Positions 12,791 through 24,300 of a DNA stretch of 64,000 nt are shown piece after piece. The notes beneath the pieces were generated by a model that was not told the DNA's origin, searched no databases, and saw only the letters and a program-made list of their open reading frames with translations. The DNA lies in assembly GCA_963989385.1 (NCBI GenBank), contig OZ022506.1:63313434-63377433 (forward strand). The letters run 5' to 3'. This stretch comes from Ctena decussata. Its lineage: Eukaryota; Mollusca; Bivalvia; Lucinida; Lucinidae. Numbering within the stretch: the stretch's first letter is position 1; every line of letters begins with the position of its first letter. The position numbers and the translations under genes were made by a program.

Positions 12791-14507
12791 CAACATGAAA
12801 ATATGAATGAACGTGCAGCATTACAGTTGAGGGCCACGCAAGGCATCGAGCCTCGAACTCAAAATTACCATGCCTATGCTCCGCCAACTGAATTGTCATG
12901 TATATATAGCTTGTTTAAGGTGTATGGGTACACATCCATGTTTCTCCGTTACTGTCGCACCTGCTTAGCAAGGCGCGATATACGCGTCCGGTTTTCCGCA
13001 CGTCCGTCAGTCCGTTCACATTTGTGTCGAGTTGTCAATCCTACGGTTAAAAATTTGCGTCAACCCTGGCGTTAAAGATTTTTTTCAATTAATTTCTCCA
13101 GAACCACAGCATCCATGGTTCCCAAATTTCATATGGAGCACTGTGATAATCAGACTGCAGGGCTTCGAAATGGTGAAATTCAGCCAGATCTAGCCTCTGA
13201 TAGCGAAAAATATGAAACTGTCAATATCTCAAGATCTTGCCAATGGATTTTGACAAAAGTTTTGTCAGAATAATTTGCGTCCAGAATCGTATAATTCAGT
13301 TCTCTAAATTTTTTATGCATAACTTTATAAAAATGTTTCACCATGACATCTTTTACTGTGGAAGTGCAGTGCAGGTGCGACCATGATATTGTTCCCATGT
13401 ACAACGGACCCCTTTTAAAAAGGGTCAATTCTAAAAGGAACGAATTTGCTCCTTGAGGAGCAAATTCTTTTTTGATTTGATCCCTACTGAGAAGGGAAGC
13501 AGAATTTTGATGATCCGCCGTTTGCAGAAGTAGCCGTTTGTATATCTCATTGCTCTCTCTCTCTCTCTCTCTCTCTCTCGCAAACGACTTGGTTTAGAAG
13601 CTTCTTACCAGTGTGTAATAGTATGTACATGTAAGTCGTGCCACGTAAGACTACAATGATCAATACAAGATAATTCTTCCACGTTTAATACGCTGGATAT
13701 AAATGCAACTGCAGACACTGTGCTATGCAAGGAGCAACCCAGGCAACATTGCCGTCAGACTTGCAAAACTAGAGAGACAGAAATAAAAAGACAAAATAGC
13801 CAAGATAAGGGATACTTGTTTCATTGCCAGTGAAGTTAATATACTATCGTTTGCGCAGTCGAAAATTCGGTTAAGAGACTATAACAGGCCTGACTCATAT
13901 ATAAGACAACCTACAGCATATCCTCAAAGCAATAGAATGACACAGGAAATATGACCTATATGAATTAGGCAAAAGCTTATAGTCAACAGCTGACGGTTTT
14001 TGTCGATGGTCGTGTCAAGATTTGTGTTTTGTTGCGCAGATGGTCGTAAATGATTAAAAGGAATGCTGAGATGGTCGTAAATGCAAAAAGGTAGACCCCT
14101 CCTGTGAAAGATGGCTGTTTATTCTTGTAACGTATGAAGCTGAACTCTGAATTAACCGTGGTTGTAAGGAGCACTAACTAAGCCACTCGCTGATGGGTTC
14201 AGGTTTGCAAATGATAAAGGAACAAAGACGATACATGCTGCTTTGTGACGAAGTACAAGAATCTACACGGTTTTCTTAAAAACAGGCTTAACTCGGTGAG
14301 TGCATCTTCAGCGTCTCAACGGTTCTAGATAGAAGGAAATATGCCAAATATAATGGTAAAAACAGATCTGTAAAATATTTTGTCAGTGCAGAGATATTTA
14401 AGAAAAACTGTCAGAAAATAAGGGGTTTACCTGGCACGCGCAGTTTCCCGCAATGTCTCGTACGTAATACTTTCGTGTCCGTAAATTTGCCTACATACCG
14501 TGTATAG

Positions 14508-14790
14508 GGTATGTACCGCTTTGTATGCATGTCGTCCCCATCCTAGGAGCCCACAAGTCGGACCAACAACGTTGAATCAACGTTGTGTGCCTGTTAGGTA
14601 TGTAGCCATTTGTATGCATGACATCCCTATTTCGGGAGTCTACATATCGGCAATACAACGTTGAAACAACGTATGTATGCCTGAAGGAAATCTACACTGT
14701 GTAAATGATCCCCATGCTGGGAGTCTACACATTTGGGTACATTAAATCAACGTTATGGGCCTGCAGGATATGACCCCCTCACATGCATGA
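14508..14790. repeat. Tandem array with CAACGTTG palindromes, right part
   Basis: Three to four diverged ~110-bp units, each with a form of ggtatgta..tgtatgcatg, gggagtctacac and caacgttgaatcaacgtt. The left part is 10500-10602; the 3.9-kb transposon split the array. Confidence 0.8.
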
Positions 14791-14814
14791 GATTACCATT
14801 CTGGAAGCCAAGAC

Positions 14815-14915
14815 ATCCGACTTCTGACTTCAGAGTCAAGTGCACTAACCACTGAGCCACAGCGCTTCTCGGCTTCAGAGTCAAGTGCACTGACCACTGA
14901 CCACCGCGCTTCTCA
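14815..14915 (-). repeat. Duplicated tRNA-like 5' half
   Basis: On the minus strand gcgctgtggctcagtggtta followed by gtgcacttgactctgaag occurs twice in tandem (~45-bp unit). The box A (TGGCTCAGTGG) resembles a tRNA, but no box B or acceptor 3' half follows; likely part of a SINE. Confidence 0.5.
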
Positions 14916-15170
14916 GTTTTGGAAAAGAAAAAACAATCTGCTTTTGCACGCATTTAGGTAACACCTATTTCATATTACATTAGTTTCAGAATTGAAAACT
15001 ATAGTGAACACAAAAATCAGACATCACTGAAATTGGCCACATCCTGGCGAAGGGGAAGAACACTCCACCAAGTATTTTGGGCTGAGTCAGGTTTCTTATG
15101 CACAATGCAAATTTATGTAATTTCACACCGCAATAAATGTAATTGATCCAGTCTAGACAAGCTAACGATA

Positions 15171-15210
<40 letters not shown>

Positions 15211-15230
15211 GATAAGAATAATAATAATAA
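15171..15230. repeat. (ATA)n microsatellite
   Basis: About 20 trinucleotides with one CGATAAG interruption. A poly-A run follows at 15391-15415. It produces a Tyr-rich spurious ORF on the minus strand. Confidence 0.95.
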
Positions 15231-16277
15231 TCCATTATGCTTGACAAGATGCCTTCTTGTATATATGTTGACACGACTATGATGATGAAGATTTCAGATA
15301 CCAGCTTAGCGCAACATGTATTGTTTACAAGGTGTGTAAGAGCAAGTTTGATTCTTGGGACGGGGTGTCTGAGATCTAAATGTCCGCCAACATAAAAAAA
15401 AAAAAAAAAAAAAAACACATACGCATTAGAACTCCTTAAAACCCACTGCAGTGATTCTTGGTCTTCTGAGAATTCGAGGGCACTCTCGAATAATTTTTCA
15501 AAAAATGATAAAAAAAAGTATATAAATAATTACATCAATAAAAAAATACAGAGGTCGTGTGCTCGATTCTTACTGTAGGTTCAATTGCCGCAGGGTTGAG
15601 TTGCATGTTATTCTAAACGACAGTTGTATATCGGTCGACTGAAGATTTTACTAAAACGAAAAGCGTCCTGGGTCAAGTTTCTAACGAGGTTACAAGTTTT
15701 AGCAACGTCATCAAATTTAGTGTCGTAAAGATTTCAAATTCCAGGCAGAGACGAGCGTAAGCAGCTTACTTAGCCGAACTGTTCTAACCCCCCCTCGAGC
15801 TGCCAGTCTGGAAAAGATCGACAGCGTTTGGTGCGATAAATGGTAACGTATTTTTCCATTGTGGTTACTCATTAATGCCTCGTGAACTCAATTACCTAAC
15901 TACTAGTATCTGCATAGTTACATTTCCAAATTAAGGGCTATGTGATTTACTTCTTGCTTCTCCTTTCTAAAAAATAATATAAAAAACCCTATTATTATGC
16001 AGGCAGTACAGATCCTGATCAGGCTCGGCGTTCTAAGCAAACGTCTTTGTTCTATGTATGAGATGATGGGCATGAACTATACTGAAGCTGCTACGGTAAC
16101 CGTTTATTTCAACAAATATATAACACTAAAGCATAATGTAGACGACACACACGGGCGCGCGCGTGTTTCGGAGCCGTAAATCCAGATGACCAGATGTGGC
16201 AGCTAATTATCTGGATCTCCGCTGTTTCTTTCTCTTTTTTTTTTTCCTTTTAAATTTCAGTATTCATTACTTGCGCT

Positions 16278-17060
16278 TGAAGATGGTGATAATCACTGAT
16301 TTAAAGTGAACACAAAAATATGCATTAAATGCTAAAATGCAACAGAACTTCCCGAAACTTAGCAGCTGCCTTCGATATGTTGTTTCTCAGAATATAGAAT
16401 CCCAAAATGAAGGCTTGTTGATGATAAAAAAAGGTTGATAGATTAAGAAAAGATCAGAGAGCAATTTTCTGCGTAAAACCTCAAAACGAACCATCGTTAT
16501 CGAAAATGTATTGAGGAGTGAAGGTACTTTAATGCATTAAGAAGGTCGTCCTAGCAATTGTTATTTTGTTTTATCTCTTTCACATATTATCAGGCTGGGC
16601 GAATAACAAAAAGAAGTAACCTGTGTCAGTTGTTTTGTCTACACAGCATAGTCTACATATTCAAGGTTGAAGGGTCACATTAATGTCGTATTTGCACGGT
16701 ATGTGAGATATAGGTGTGCCTGTCTATCCTATATTTAATGAATGCAGCCAGTGCACATGCACCTTAAACATAGTTGAAATTTGAGAATAAACTACTGTTT
16801 TCATCTGGTCTATCTTACAGTTTGAGAAAGACTTGGAACAGACAATATATCCTGGACGCCCTTCTTAGTGCGCCCAAGTACCTTGATACCTAACTACATT
16901 ATAATATAAATAATGATGATCTTCTTCCAGATGTTTGCGCACAAAATTACCCTTTGATCTTTCCTTATTGAAACAGTGTCTTAAATAGCATATCGCTCTT
17001 TTTGTATTCAAAACTGCAGAGAGCAAAAACATTAAAAAAAATTACTGTAAAATTTCAGGT
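16278..17060. mobile_element. TTAA-flanked element, copy 3 (degraded, right end lost)
   Basis: Left end AGATGGTGATAATCACTG and the internal blocks (tgttgtttctca, ttcatctggtct) follow copies 1 and 2 in order. Divergence is high and no CCACCTTAA end is present. Confidence 0.65.
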
Positions 17061-17443
17061 ATTTATGTAATATTGTATGAAACGATCAAGTAACAGACAT
17101 AGTCCTGTGGTGTATGAATCTTTTTATGATGCACGAAATGTGAATTTAATTGCGTACATGTATGAATATGATACGCATCTCAGGTGCTATTATATATAAA
17201 TGGCGTTGCGTATAAAAGGACCTAAAGGGATATACAAATAGAATAGACTCGGATCAGCCTGCGCCTCCGCGCAGTCTGATCAGGGTCTTTTTTTTGCAAT
17301 ATCTATTAACTCTGAGGAATCTCAAAAGCAAAATCTGAATACTATGTTCAGTTTGCGCAAATGCGCTGGGTGATTCAGAGTCCTAGATAAGAGGGACTGA
17401 GTATTTGGTGATGATTAGGGATGATTTTTTGTAAATTCTGCAT

Positions 17444-17522
17444 GAAACCATATGTTGTGACCCCTCATCTGAACCGTCTCTCGACGAGACGGTTCAGATG
17501 AGGGGTCACAACATATGGTTTC
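17444..17522. repeat. 37-bp perfect hairpin within a larger imperfect palindrome
   Basis: Arms 17444-17480 and 17486-17522 are exact complements around a 5-nt centre (tcgac). Imperfect pairing extends out to about 17372 and 17597 (ctagataag / cttatctag blocks). Probably a MITE remnant; it lies about 480 bp upstream of the gene B start codon. Confidence 0.85.
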
Positions 17523-18002
17523 AAGGAGAAATAAAGAAAATTATCCCTCAATTATCATCAAATACCCCGCTTATCTAGAGCTCTGGGTGATTTCAGCATT
17601 AACAGCACGCACATGGCTTAAGTTGCCTTTTTATTCGACTCCACTCATCTGTTTCGGTGCAAATATACCCAAGGTACAGCTTATTTGATTAGGGTGTCGG
17701 GAAAAATGACTTTTCGGCGCAGCCTGTGTGGGCAGGAGAGAGAGAACTCACGCTACTTTGCTGCGCAAACTGATCAGAGTATTCGCGTTAAATCAAAGTT
17801 TTCCAAATTATTATAGACTGTTTATGTGAAAATGGTGGACTCTGATCGGACAGTGTCTCACCCAAAGGCACATATCATAATGTCCTTGTTAACGTGATTA
17901 CAATCATTTGTATACAATTTTTGTCAGCAACTTGTTTGCAAACGTTCGGGATTAATAGCTGCTGGAAATACCTTGAAATCTCAATAATAATATTTGATTA
18001 AA

Positions 18003-18339
18003 ATGGATATCGTTGTCATTCTCATATTTTTTGCAGTATTTCTTATATTTTTCGTGTTTCTATCTAAACCGAGGGGTCTACCTCCCGGACCGATGTCCTT
18101 TCCGCTTTTAGGATGTGTTTCCATCATGAGGCAGTTCGCAACCAGAAGGCCACACGTCGTACTCTACGAGGCCTCGAAGAAATACGGAAACGTCATGAGT
18201 TTCAAGCTAGGGCGGGAAAGAATTGTTGTTTTGTGTGGCTATGATACCATACATGAAGCCTTGGTCAAACAGTCGGAAGTCTTCAGTGATAGACCGACCC
18301 ATCTACCGTTACTCAAATGTCTGATAAAAGACGGTGCAG
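18003..18339 (+). CDS. Gene B exon 1
   Basis: [10 protein letters not shown] start, LPPGP hinge, ends in GCAG|GTAAAT (phase 1). Same length as gene A exon 1; most differences are in the anchor and the last 15 codons. Confidence 0.93.
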
Positions 18340-21300
18340 GTAAATAATTTAAATATTGTTTTAGTTTTTTATACAAGACTATAAATATATGCACAAATAT
18401 TGTTTGCAGGCTAATCTGTTCAATGGAACAAAAGTCCTACTAAAATCACGGAGTTTTCGTGCTGTTTGTACATCTTTTTAATGTTACTTAATTCTTCCAG
18501 TATTTGTTATCCCCCGCCGAAGGCGGAGGGATATAGTTTTCTCCATGTCCGTCCGTCCGTCTGTCCGTCCGTCCTTCTGTCCGTCCGTCCTTCCATCCGT
18601 CCTTCCATCCGTCCGTCCTTCCGTCCGACCATCCGGAGCCATAACTACGTAACCACTGGACGGAATTTCATGAAACTTAAAATAAATATATATTACTATA
18701 AGGCGCTGATGCACTTGAAGTTTCATCAGACTGGCTTTAGTAGTGCATGAGTTATTGCCCTTTAATGGACTTAAAATTAGTATAATGAGACATAACTAAG
18801 TAACCAAATATCAAAATTTCATGAAACTTAAAGTGAATATGTATCACTATAACACGGTTATGCACATAAAGTTTCATCAGAAGGGTGTCAGTAGTGCGTG
18901 AGTTATTGCCCTTTAATGGATTTAAAATTAATAAAATGAGTCATAACTAAGTAACCAATTATCAAAACTTCATGAAACTTTAACTGAATATGTATCACCA
19001 TAATGCAGTTATGCACATAAAATTTCCTCAGAAGGGCATCAGTAGTGCATGAGTTATTGCCCTTGAATCAATTTATGGTTGACAAATTTAGCCGTAACTA
19101 AGTAATCAATGAATAGAATTCTATGAAACTGATACTAAATATGTATCACCATATCACATTGGTGCATCTTATGTTTTTTCGGAATTGCTTTACGTGAGTA
19201 AGCAATGAGTTATTACCCTTGAATTGGTTTGAAATAAACAAATTGAGTCATAACTAAGTAACCAATAAATGGAATTTCATGAAACTTAAAATGATTAGGT
19301 ACTGTCATGACACAGCAGTGCACATTAAGTTTTGTCATAATTGCTGCATTAATGCCTGATTTAATGTCCCCGAATCGATTTAAAATCCACAAATTAGCCA
19401 TAACTTAGGTATCGGTGAACAAAATTTCTTGAAACTGAATAAAAGATGTATCATCATTGTGCAGTGATGCTGAGACAAGTGTAACAGCTTCAGCTTATAT
19501 CTCACTTATCCCAGGGTTATTGCCCTTGATTTTATTTACAATCCACAAGTTCAGACATAACTTAGTAATCAGTGAATGAAATTTTATGTAACTTAAAATA
19601 AACCATAAACAAATTAGGGCCACTTCGACGGGGGATAAAAAAACACCGAATTTGCTTGTTTGACTTTCGTTCCGTCCATACATGTAATACAATTTTTCGT
19701 CTCTGGGTTCACCGCTACCATCCAATCTAGATAAGTCGTTTTGGATACACCCTGAAAACCCAAACTAGTAAAGCTAACTATTTTACTTAGTTACGCTAAA
19801 TGACCTCAGTCCTGAGTACTAAGCGTTTAGTAAAAATTACTAACCTCTTAGTTAATTGTACTAGCTGTTTTGTAGAATGTTTTACTAGTCTAATAGGTAA
19901 CTGTAACTTATCCGAACTGTTATTTTGGAATATGCAAATTAAGGTAATTTGGTTATATTTTATTTATGATTTTTGTAACCCTTTAAAATACATCAAGTTA
20001 CTGTCGCCCAAAGATAATTTGTTTTCCGCGCACATAATCTAGCATGCCCATTTAAGGATAACAGGTAAAACAGGTAGTGAGTAGCCTCGGGCAATTATCC
20101 TCAGCTTTTGCAATACTTCCATGAGTATATTTCTTAATATTTCATCATTCAAACAGTTGGTACGTGGTCGAGTGGGTTAATGGCAGCAGTAGCGAATTCT
20201 TTTGACAATAAAGCAGTTTAGTACGAGTTCGAAACTCAGGCAGTGACATTTTTTTTTCAAAGACTTTTTCTCAAGAGTTCTTACTTCCTTCGTATTTAAT
20301 ATTGTTACGCTGATATTTTTATCAGTCTTATTCATTTTTTTTCCTTTTTCTTTTTTTTTTCTTTTTATTTTGTATTATCAGTTTTTTCTTTGTCAGTTTT
20401 ATTTTCTATCGTAACAAACTTGAATAGATATAACGCGATGGTATAATGACCTGTAAATATTCTATTCCGCGGGTGTCACTGGTTCGATCTCAGGATTCAA
20501 TCAGACATGCCGTCACGGCATTCAGAGACATTAAAATTATTTTTCCAACTAGACAGCGTAAGCCTACTGGTATATCGAAAGCGTCTGATTGAAATCTCAA
20601 CATCAGTTGCAAAAAAATAAGATTACCCAGCAGCCACATCACGTTGAATTAATATTGAATCAACGTTGCGTCGACGTTGAATCAACGTTGAGTCGACATT
20701 GTTTCAACGTCGTGTGCCTAATGGGTAGGTATTTAGCACCTAGAAAAAATAATAACCTCAAAAGCAAGAATATCAAACAAGCACACACAAAAAAAAAACA
20801 CACAAAAAAAAAACATACACGTGTGATTCGAACCTACGACCGTAGACAAACCAAGCTAGATCTTGGTAAGCTGGTCCACTGAGCTACTTTGATTAGTAAT
20901 TTATTCTGTGGCAATTTAGCCATTATAATATGGTCAGGCGTCCTAACTTACTACAGGTAAGTACATGTACCTGTCAGTAACACATTATCGTTGGGCCACT
21001 GTAGGCACAGCGTATCTGCCTTGTGGATTACCTCTTCCCCTTAAGTTAAGTAGGGGAAGAGAAGGGTTTTGATGTAAATTCATTTGAGCCGCGACACGAG
21101 AAAACCAACAATGTGGTTGTGCGCCCAGCGCAGACTCAGATCAGCCTGGGCATCCACCCAGTCTGGTCAGACTCTTCGCTAAGTACTTTAAAGGTAGCTA
21201 AGGGACAGAGCTACCTCCATGCGAACAGCGAAGACTCTGATCAGACTTGGCGGATGCCCAGGCTGATCTGAGTCTGCGCTGGGCGCACAACCACATTGTT

Positions 21301-24300
21301 GGTTTTCCCACGTCGCGGCTCAATTTTGTTTCTACAAACAGTATTTATATTTAAACAAATATTGAAACTGTGTGGTATATATTTATGTTACTAAAAATGT
21401 GAATAATTTTAAATTTTGCTTATTTGTATAATTTTATAATGTTATTGCTTAATGTATGAAATTACTAAAAACCTACATACAAATTTGCCTTACATATTAT
21501 AAAAACGCAAATAAAGAAGTTTAATGTTTTGTGTTTATTTACTAATGAGCTTACTTCAGATTACTAGCTTAACTAGTTACAGCAACGAATTTGGGGTTTC
21601 AGTGCATATACGCAGATAAATGAGACTTTTTTGTACCGTGGGATTGAGAATCAGGTTTCTGTTGCCTATCCGTCCCTGGATTTTTTTAGATGTTCCATCT
21701 CTCCTTTCTTTGAATAATGCGTTTTTTGTTACAAATTTTCGCAGCAACTCTTTAAAATGGAAATATTCTTAAAGAACAGATTGACTTATTTTATCATGGA
21801 ATAAAAAATCAGCCTTTTCTTATAAATCTTCTCTATATCTTCATGATTTTTCGTTGAATAGTAATTATATGACGCATGCAAGCTGACGAGGACTTGTTGT
21901 ATTGTGAGACCTTATCCTGTCAATTGTCTATGTATCTGTCTGATTCTTTTCTTTCCCCTCTTCTTCTGTTTTTCGTAACACATACCGGTAACACAGCATC
22001 TTATCAAAGAAATTCAATATAATTATATTTGATACACAGATGGACAAGGCTTAATGCCCGAGTCGCACACACACATTACGGATTGGGCGGATAGTTGTGG
22101 ATAAAAATCCACAGTAATCCGCAGAATTTGTGGGCGTGTTCTATTTTCTTGATTAATTTACGGATACAGTTACTTGTAGATGCGTACGGTTAAGGATAAA
22201 TACGGATGTTGGCGGTCAGATATTTTCCCTTTGAATCAATACGATGAGGAATGATGCGATTGTATACGTAATACTTACCTTCCATTACCTTCTGTTACTT
22301 CTAGATGCGGAAAGATGTTGTTGATGTTACGGATGACCCGTTCGTATATGTCCGGTTTTATTCGTAATGGTCCGTATCGCATCCAGAGATGGCCCATCCA
22401 TATCTGTCCGATGTTATTCCTAAAGGTCCGTATCGCATCCGCAGAGTCTGTAACTGTCCGTATCGTATCCGTAGGGTCCGCAGGATCCGATTCCAAATTT
22501 TAAAAATTTTCAAAATTCAGGCTCGGACGAGTAAACTGTATTGTTCCGAAACAAGAGGTAACTGAAGGCATTCATCCGCATTTATCCATATACAATCCGT
22601 ATCTAATCCGAATCTAATCCGTATCTAATCCGTATCTTATCCGTATATAAACCTATCATTCCGCAGCCCGCCCCAAGTTGTGGACTGATACGGTTTCACG
22701 CAGATCGTTACCTTCAATTACGGTTAGTTACGGGTCTCATTCGGAGTGTTTTTCAGGGCCCGGTTGTTCAAAACTAACGACGTCGTTAGTTAACGTTTCG
22801 TTAAAATTTCAAATGTTAATATCTCAAATATGCTTACATTTTTTTTAAAAAAATGTGAGAAGCAGCAAAAAATATCAGTGTATTTGGTCATAAAGTCATA
22901 TAACACTTAACAAGTTGACCTCTTAACGAGCTCGTTAGGCTAACGATGCTTTGAACAACCGAGCCCAGGACTTTTACATTTAGATACGTTTGTATACGGG
23001 TAATTTACACTCCAATACTGACAGATACGTATTGGTGAGGATAATTGCGAATAGCTAATCTGACTGGGGCATTAGTCAATAACAATACGCAGAACGAGAC
23101 CCGTAACTAACCGTAACAATCCGCATGAAACCGTATCTGTCCACAAATTTTGGGTGGACCGCGGAACGATAGGTCGAGATACGGATTAGATACGGATAAA
23201 TGCCTTCAGTTACGGACCATTATGGTTAATTCGTCCGCGCCTGAATATCTCAACTTTTCAAAATTTGGTGGCAAATCCTGCGGACCTTTCGGATACCATA
23301 CGGATACGATACGGATTCGATATGGACAGAGACCACACCCACAAATTGTGTGGATTTAAAGTCCGCAACTATCCGCCCAATCCGTAATGTGTGTGTGTGA
23401 CTGGGGCATAACCGGTACACATGTAAAACAACGAGTTCTTTCTCTACATGTTCCATATGAGCCGCGACACGACAAAACCAACAATGTGGTTGTGCGCCCA
23501 GCGCAGACTGAGATCAGCCTGGGCATCCGCCCAGTCTGATCAGAGTCTTCGCTGTCCGCATGGAGGTAGCTTAGACCCTTAGCTACCCTTTGAGCACTTA
23601 ACAAAGAGTCTGGTCAAACTGGGCGGATGCCAAGGCTGATCTGAGTCTGCGCTGGCCGCACAACCACATTGTTGGTTTTGTCGTGTCGCGGCTCAAATGT
23701 TACAACTTCTTACTACAATGGCTGTTTGACGGGGTTCAAGTCGTATTCTCATGCAGTTCTAGTTTGTCCTCTTCTACCTTCAGGTATAGGTTTGGAAAGA
23801 TACAATCACAACTGGAAGATGTTGCGACGTTTTACTCTTCAAACACTGCGTGATTTTGGTGTGGGGAAATCCTCTATCGAAGAAAAGATAATGGTTGAAA
23901 TCAATGCTGCTACTACTGTACTACAAGACACAAAGAACCAGCCACTGATAATTGGTCCGTTACTTCAGAACATCATTGGCAATGTCATCTTTGGAATTAT
24001 TTTCGGGCACAGGTATTAAACCTTTTGTTTCGTCTCGCCTGCGACTAGCAGTAGCGACATAACTGAGCCGCGACACGACAAATCCAACTAAGTGGCATGT
24101 ATGCCCAGCGAAGACTCAGATCAACCTGGGTATCCATCCAGTCTATTCAGATTCTTTGCTGAACGCTTAAAGGGTAGCCAAGGAGCTAAGCTAGTTTCAT
24201 GCGGACAGGGAAGTCTCTCAAAAGACTGGGAAGGTGCACAGTCTGATCTGAGTCTTTGCTGGACGCACATGCCACTTTCTTGCTGTAGTGTAGCGGCTCA

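Larger units (their letters stand above)
10603..14502. mobile_element. Non-autonomous DNA transposon with ~506-bp TIRs and 5-bp TSD (Transib/RAG-like by signature)
   Basis: Arms 10603-11108 and about 13997-14502 are inverted copies, ~95% identical by eye. Termini begin CACGGTATGTAGGC. Both outer flanks read TATAG (10598-10602 and 14503-14507). Removing the element plus one TATAG restores gtgtgcttatagggtatgt, matching a neighbouring repeat unit at about 14591-14607 (gtgcctgttaggtatgt), so this is an insertion with a 5-bp target-site duplication. CAC ends with 5-bp TSDs are the established signature of Transib and RAG-like elements; assignment here is inference, as the 2.9-kb interior shows no transposase and no convincing recombination-signal nonamer. 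Interior holds C-rich, CA, GA and CT microsatellites. Confidence 0.8.
6473..18002. other. Intergenic region between divergent genes A and B
   Basis: No exon found. It holds both 5' flanks plus repeats: a 63-bp hairpin pair, a second TTAA element, MITE copy H3, a 3.9-kb long-TIR transposon inserted in a CAACGTTG tandem array, microsatellites, a degraded third TTAA element and a 37-bp perfect hairpin. The stretch 8800-9350 and most of 9581-10500 and 14920-16277 show nothing recognisable beyond simple repeats. Confidence 0.7.

Noticed and set aside
15113..15418. 101-aa Tyr- and Phe-rich ORF
   Set aside because: Translation of an (ATA)n microsatellite and a poly-A tract.
18546..18630. (GTCC)n region as CRISPR-like or regulatory array
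   Set aside because: Simple 4-bp microsatellite inside a pearl-like element; no spacers, eukaryotic context.
22275..22496. 73-aa ORF similar to one at 53673-53966
   Set aside because: Similarity is explained by the two copies of a DNA element made of short cggatacg-type repeats; reading frames are by-products.
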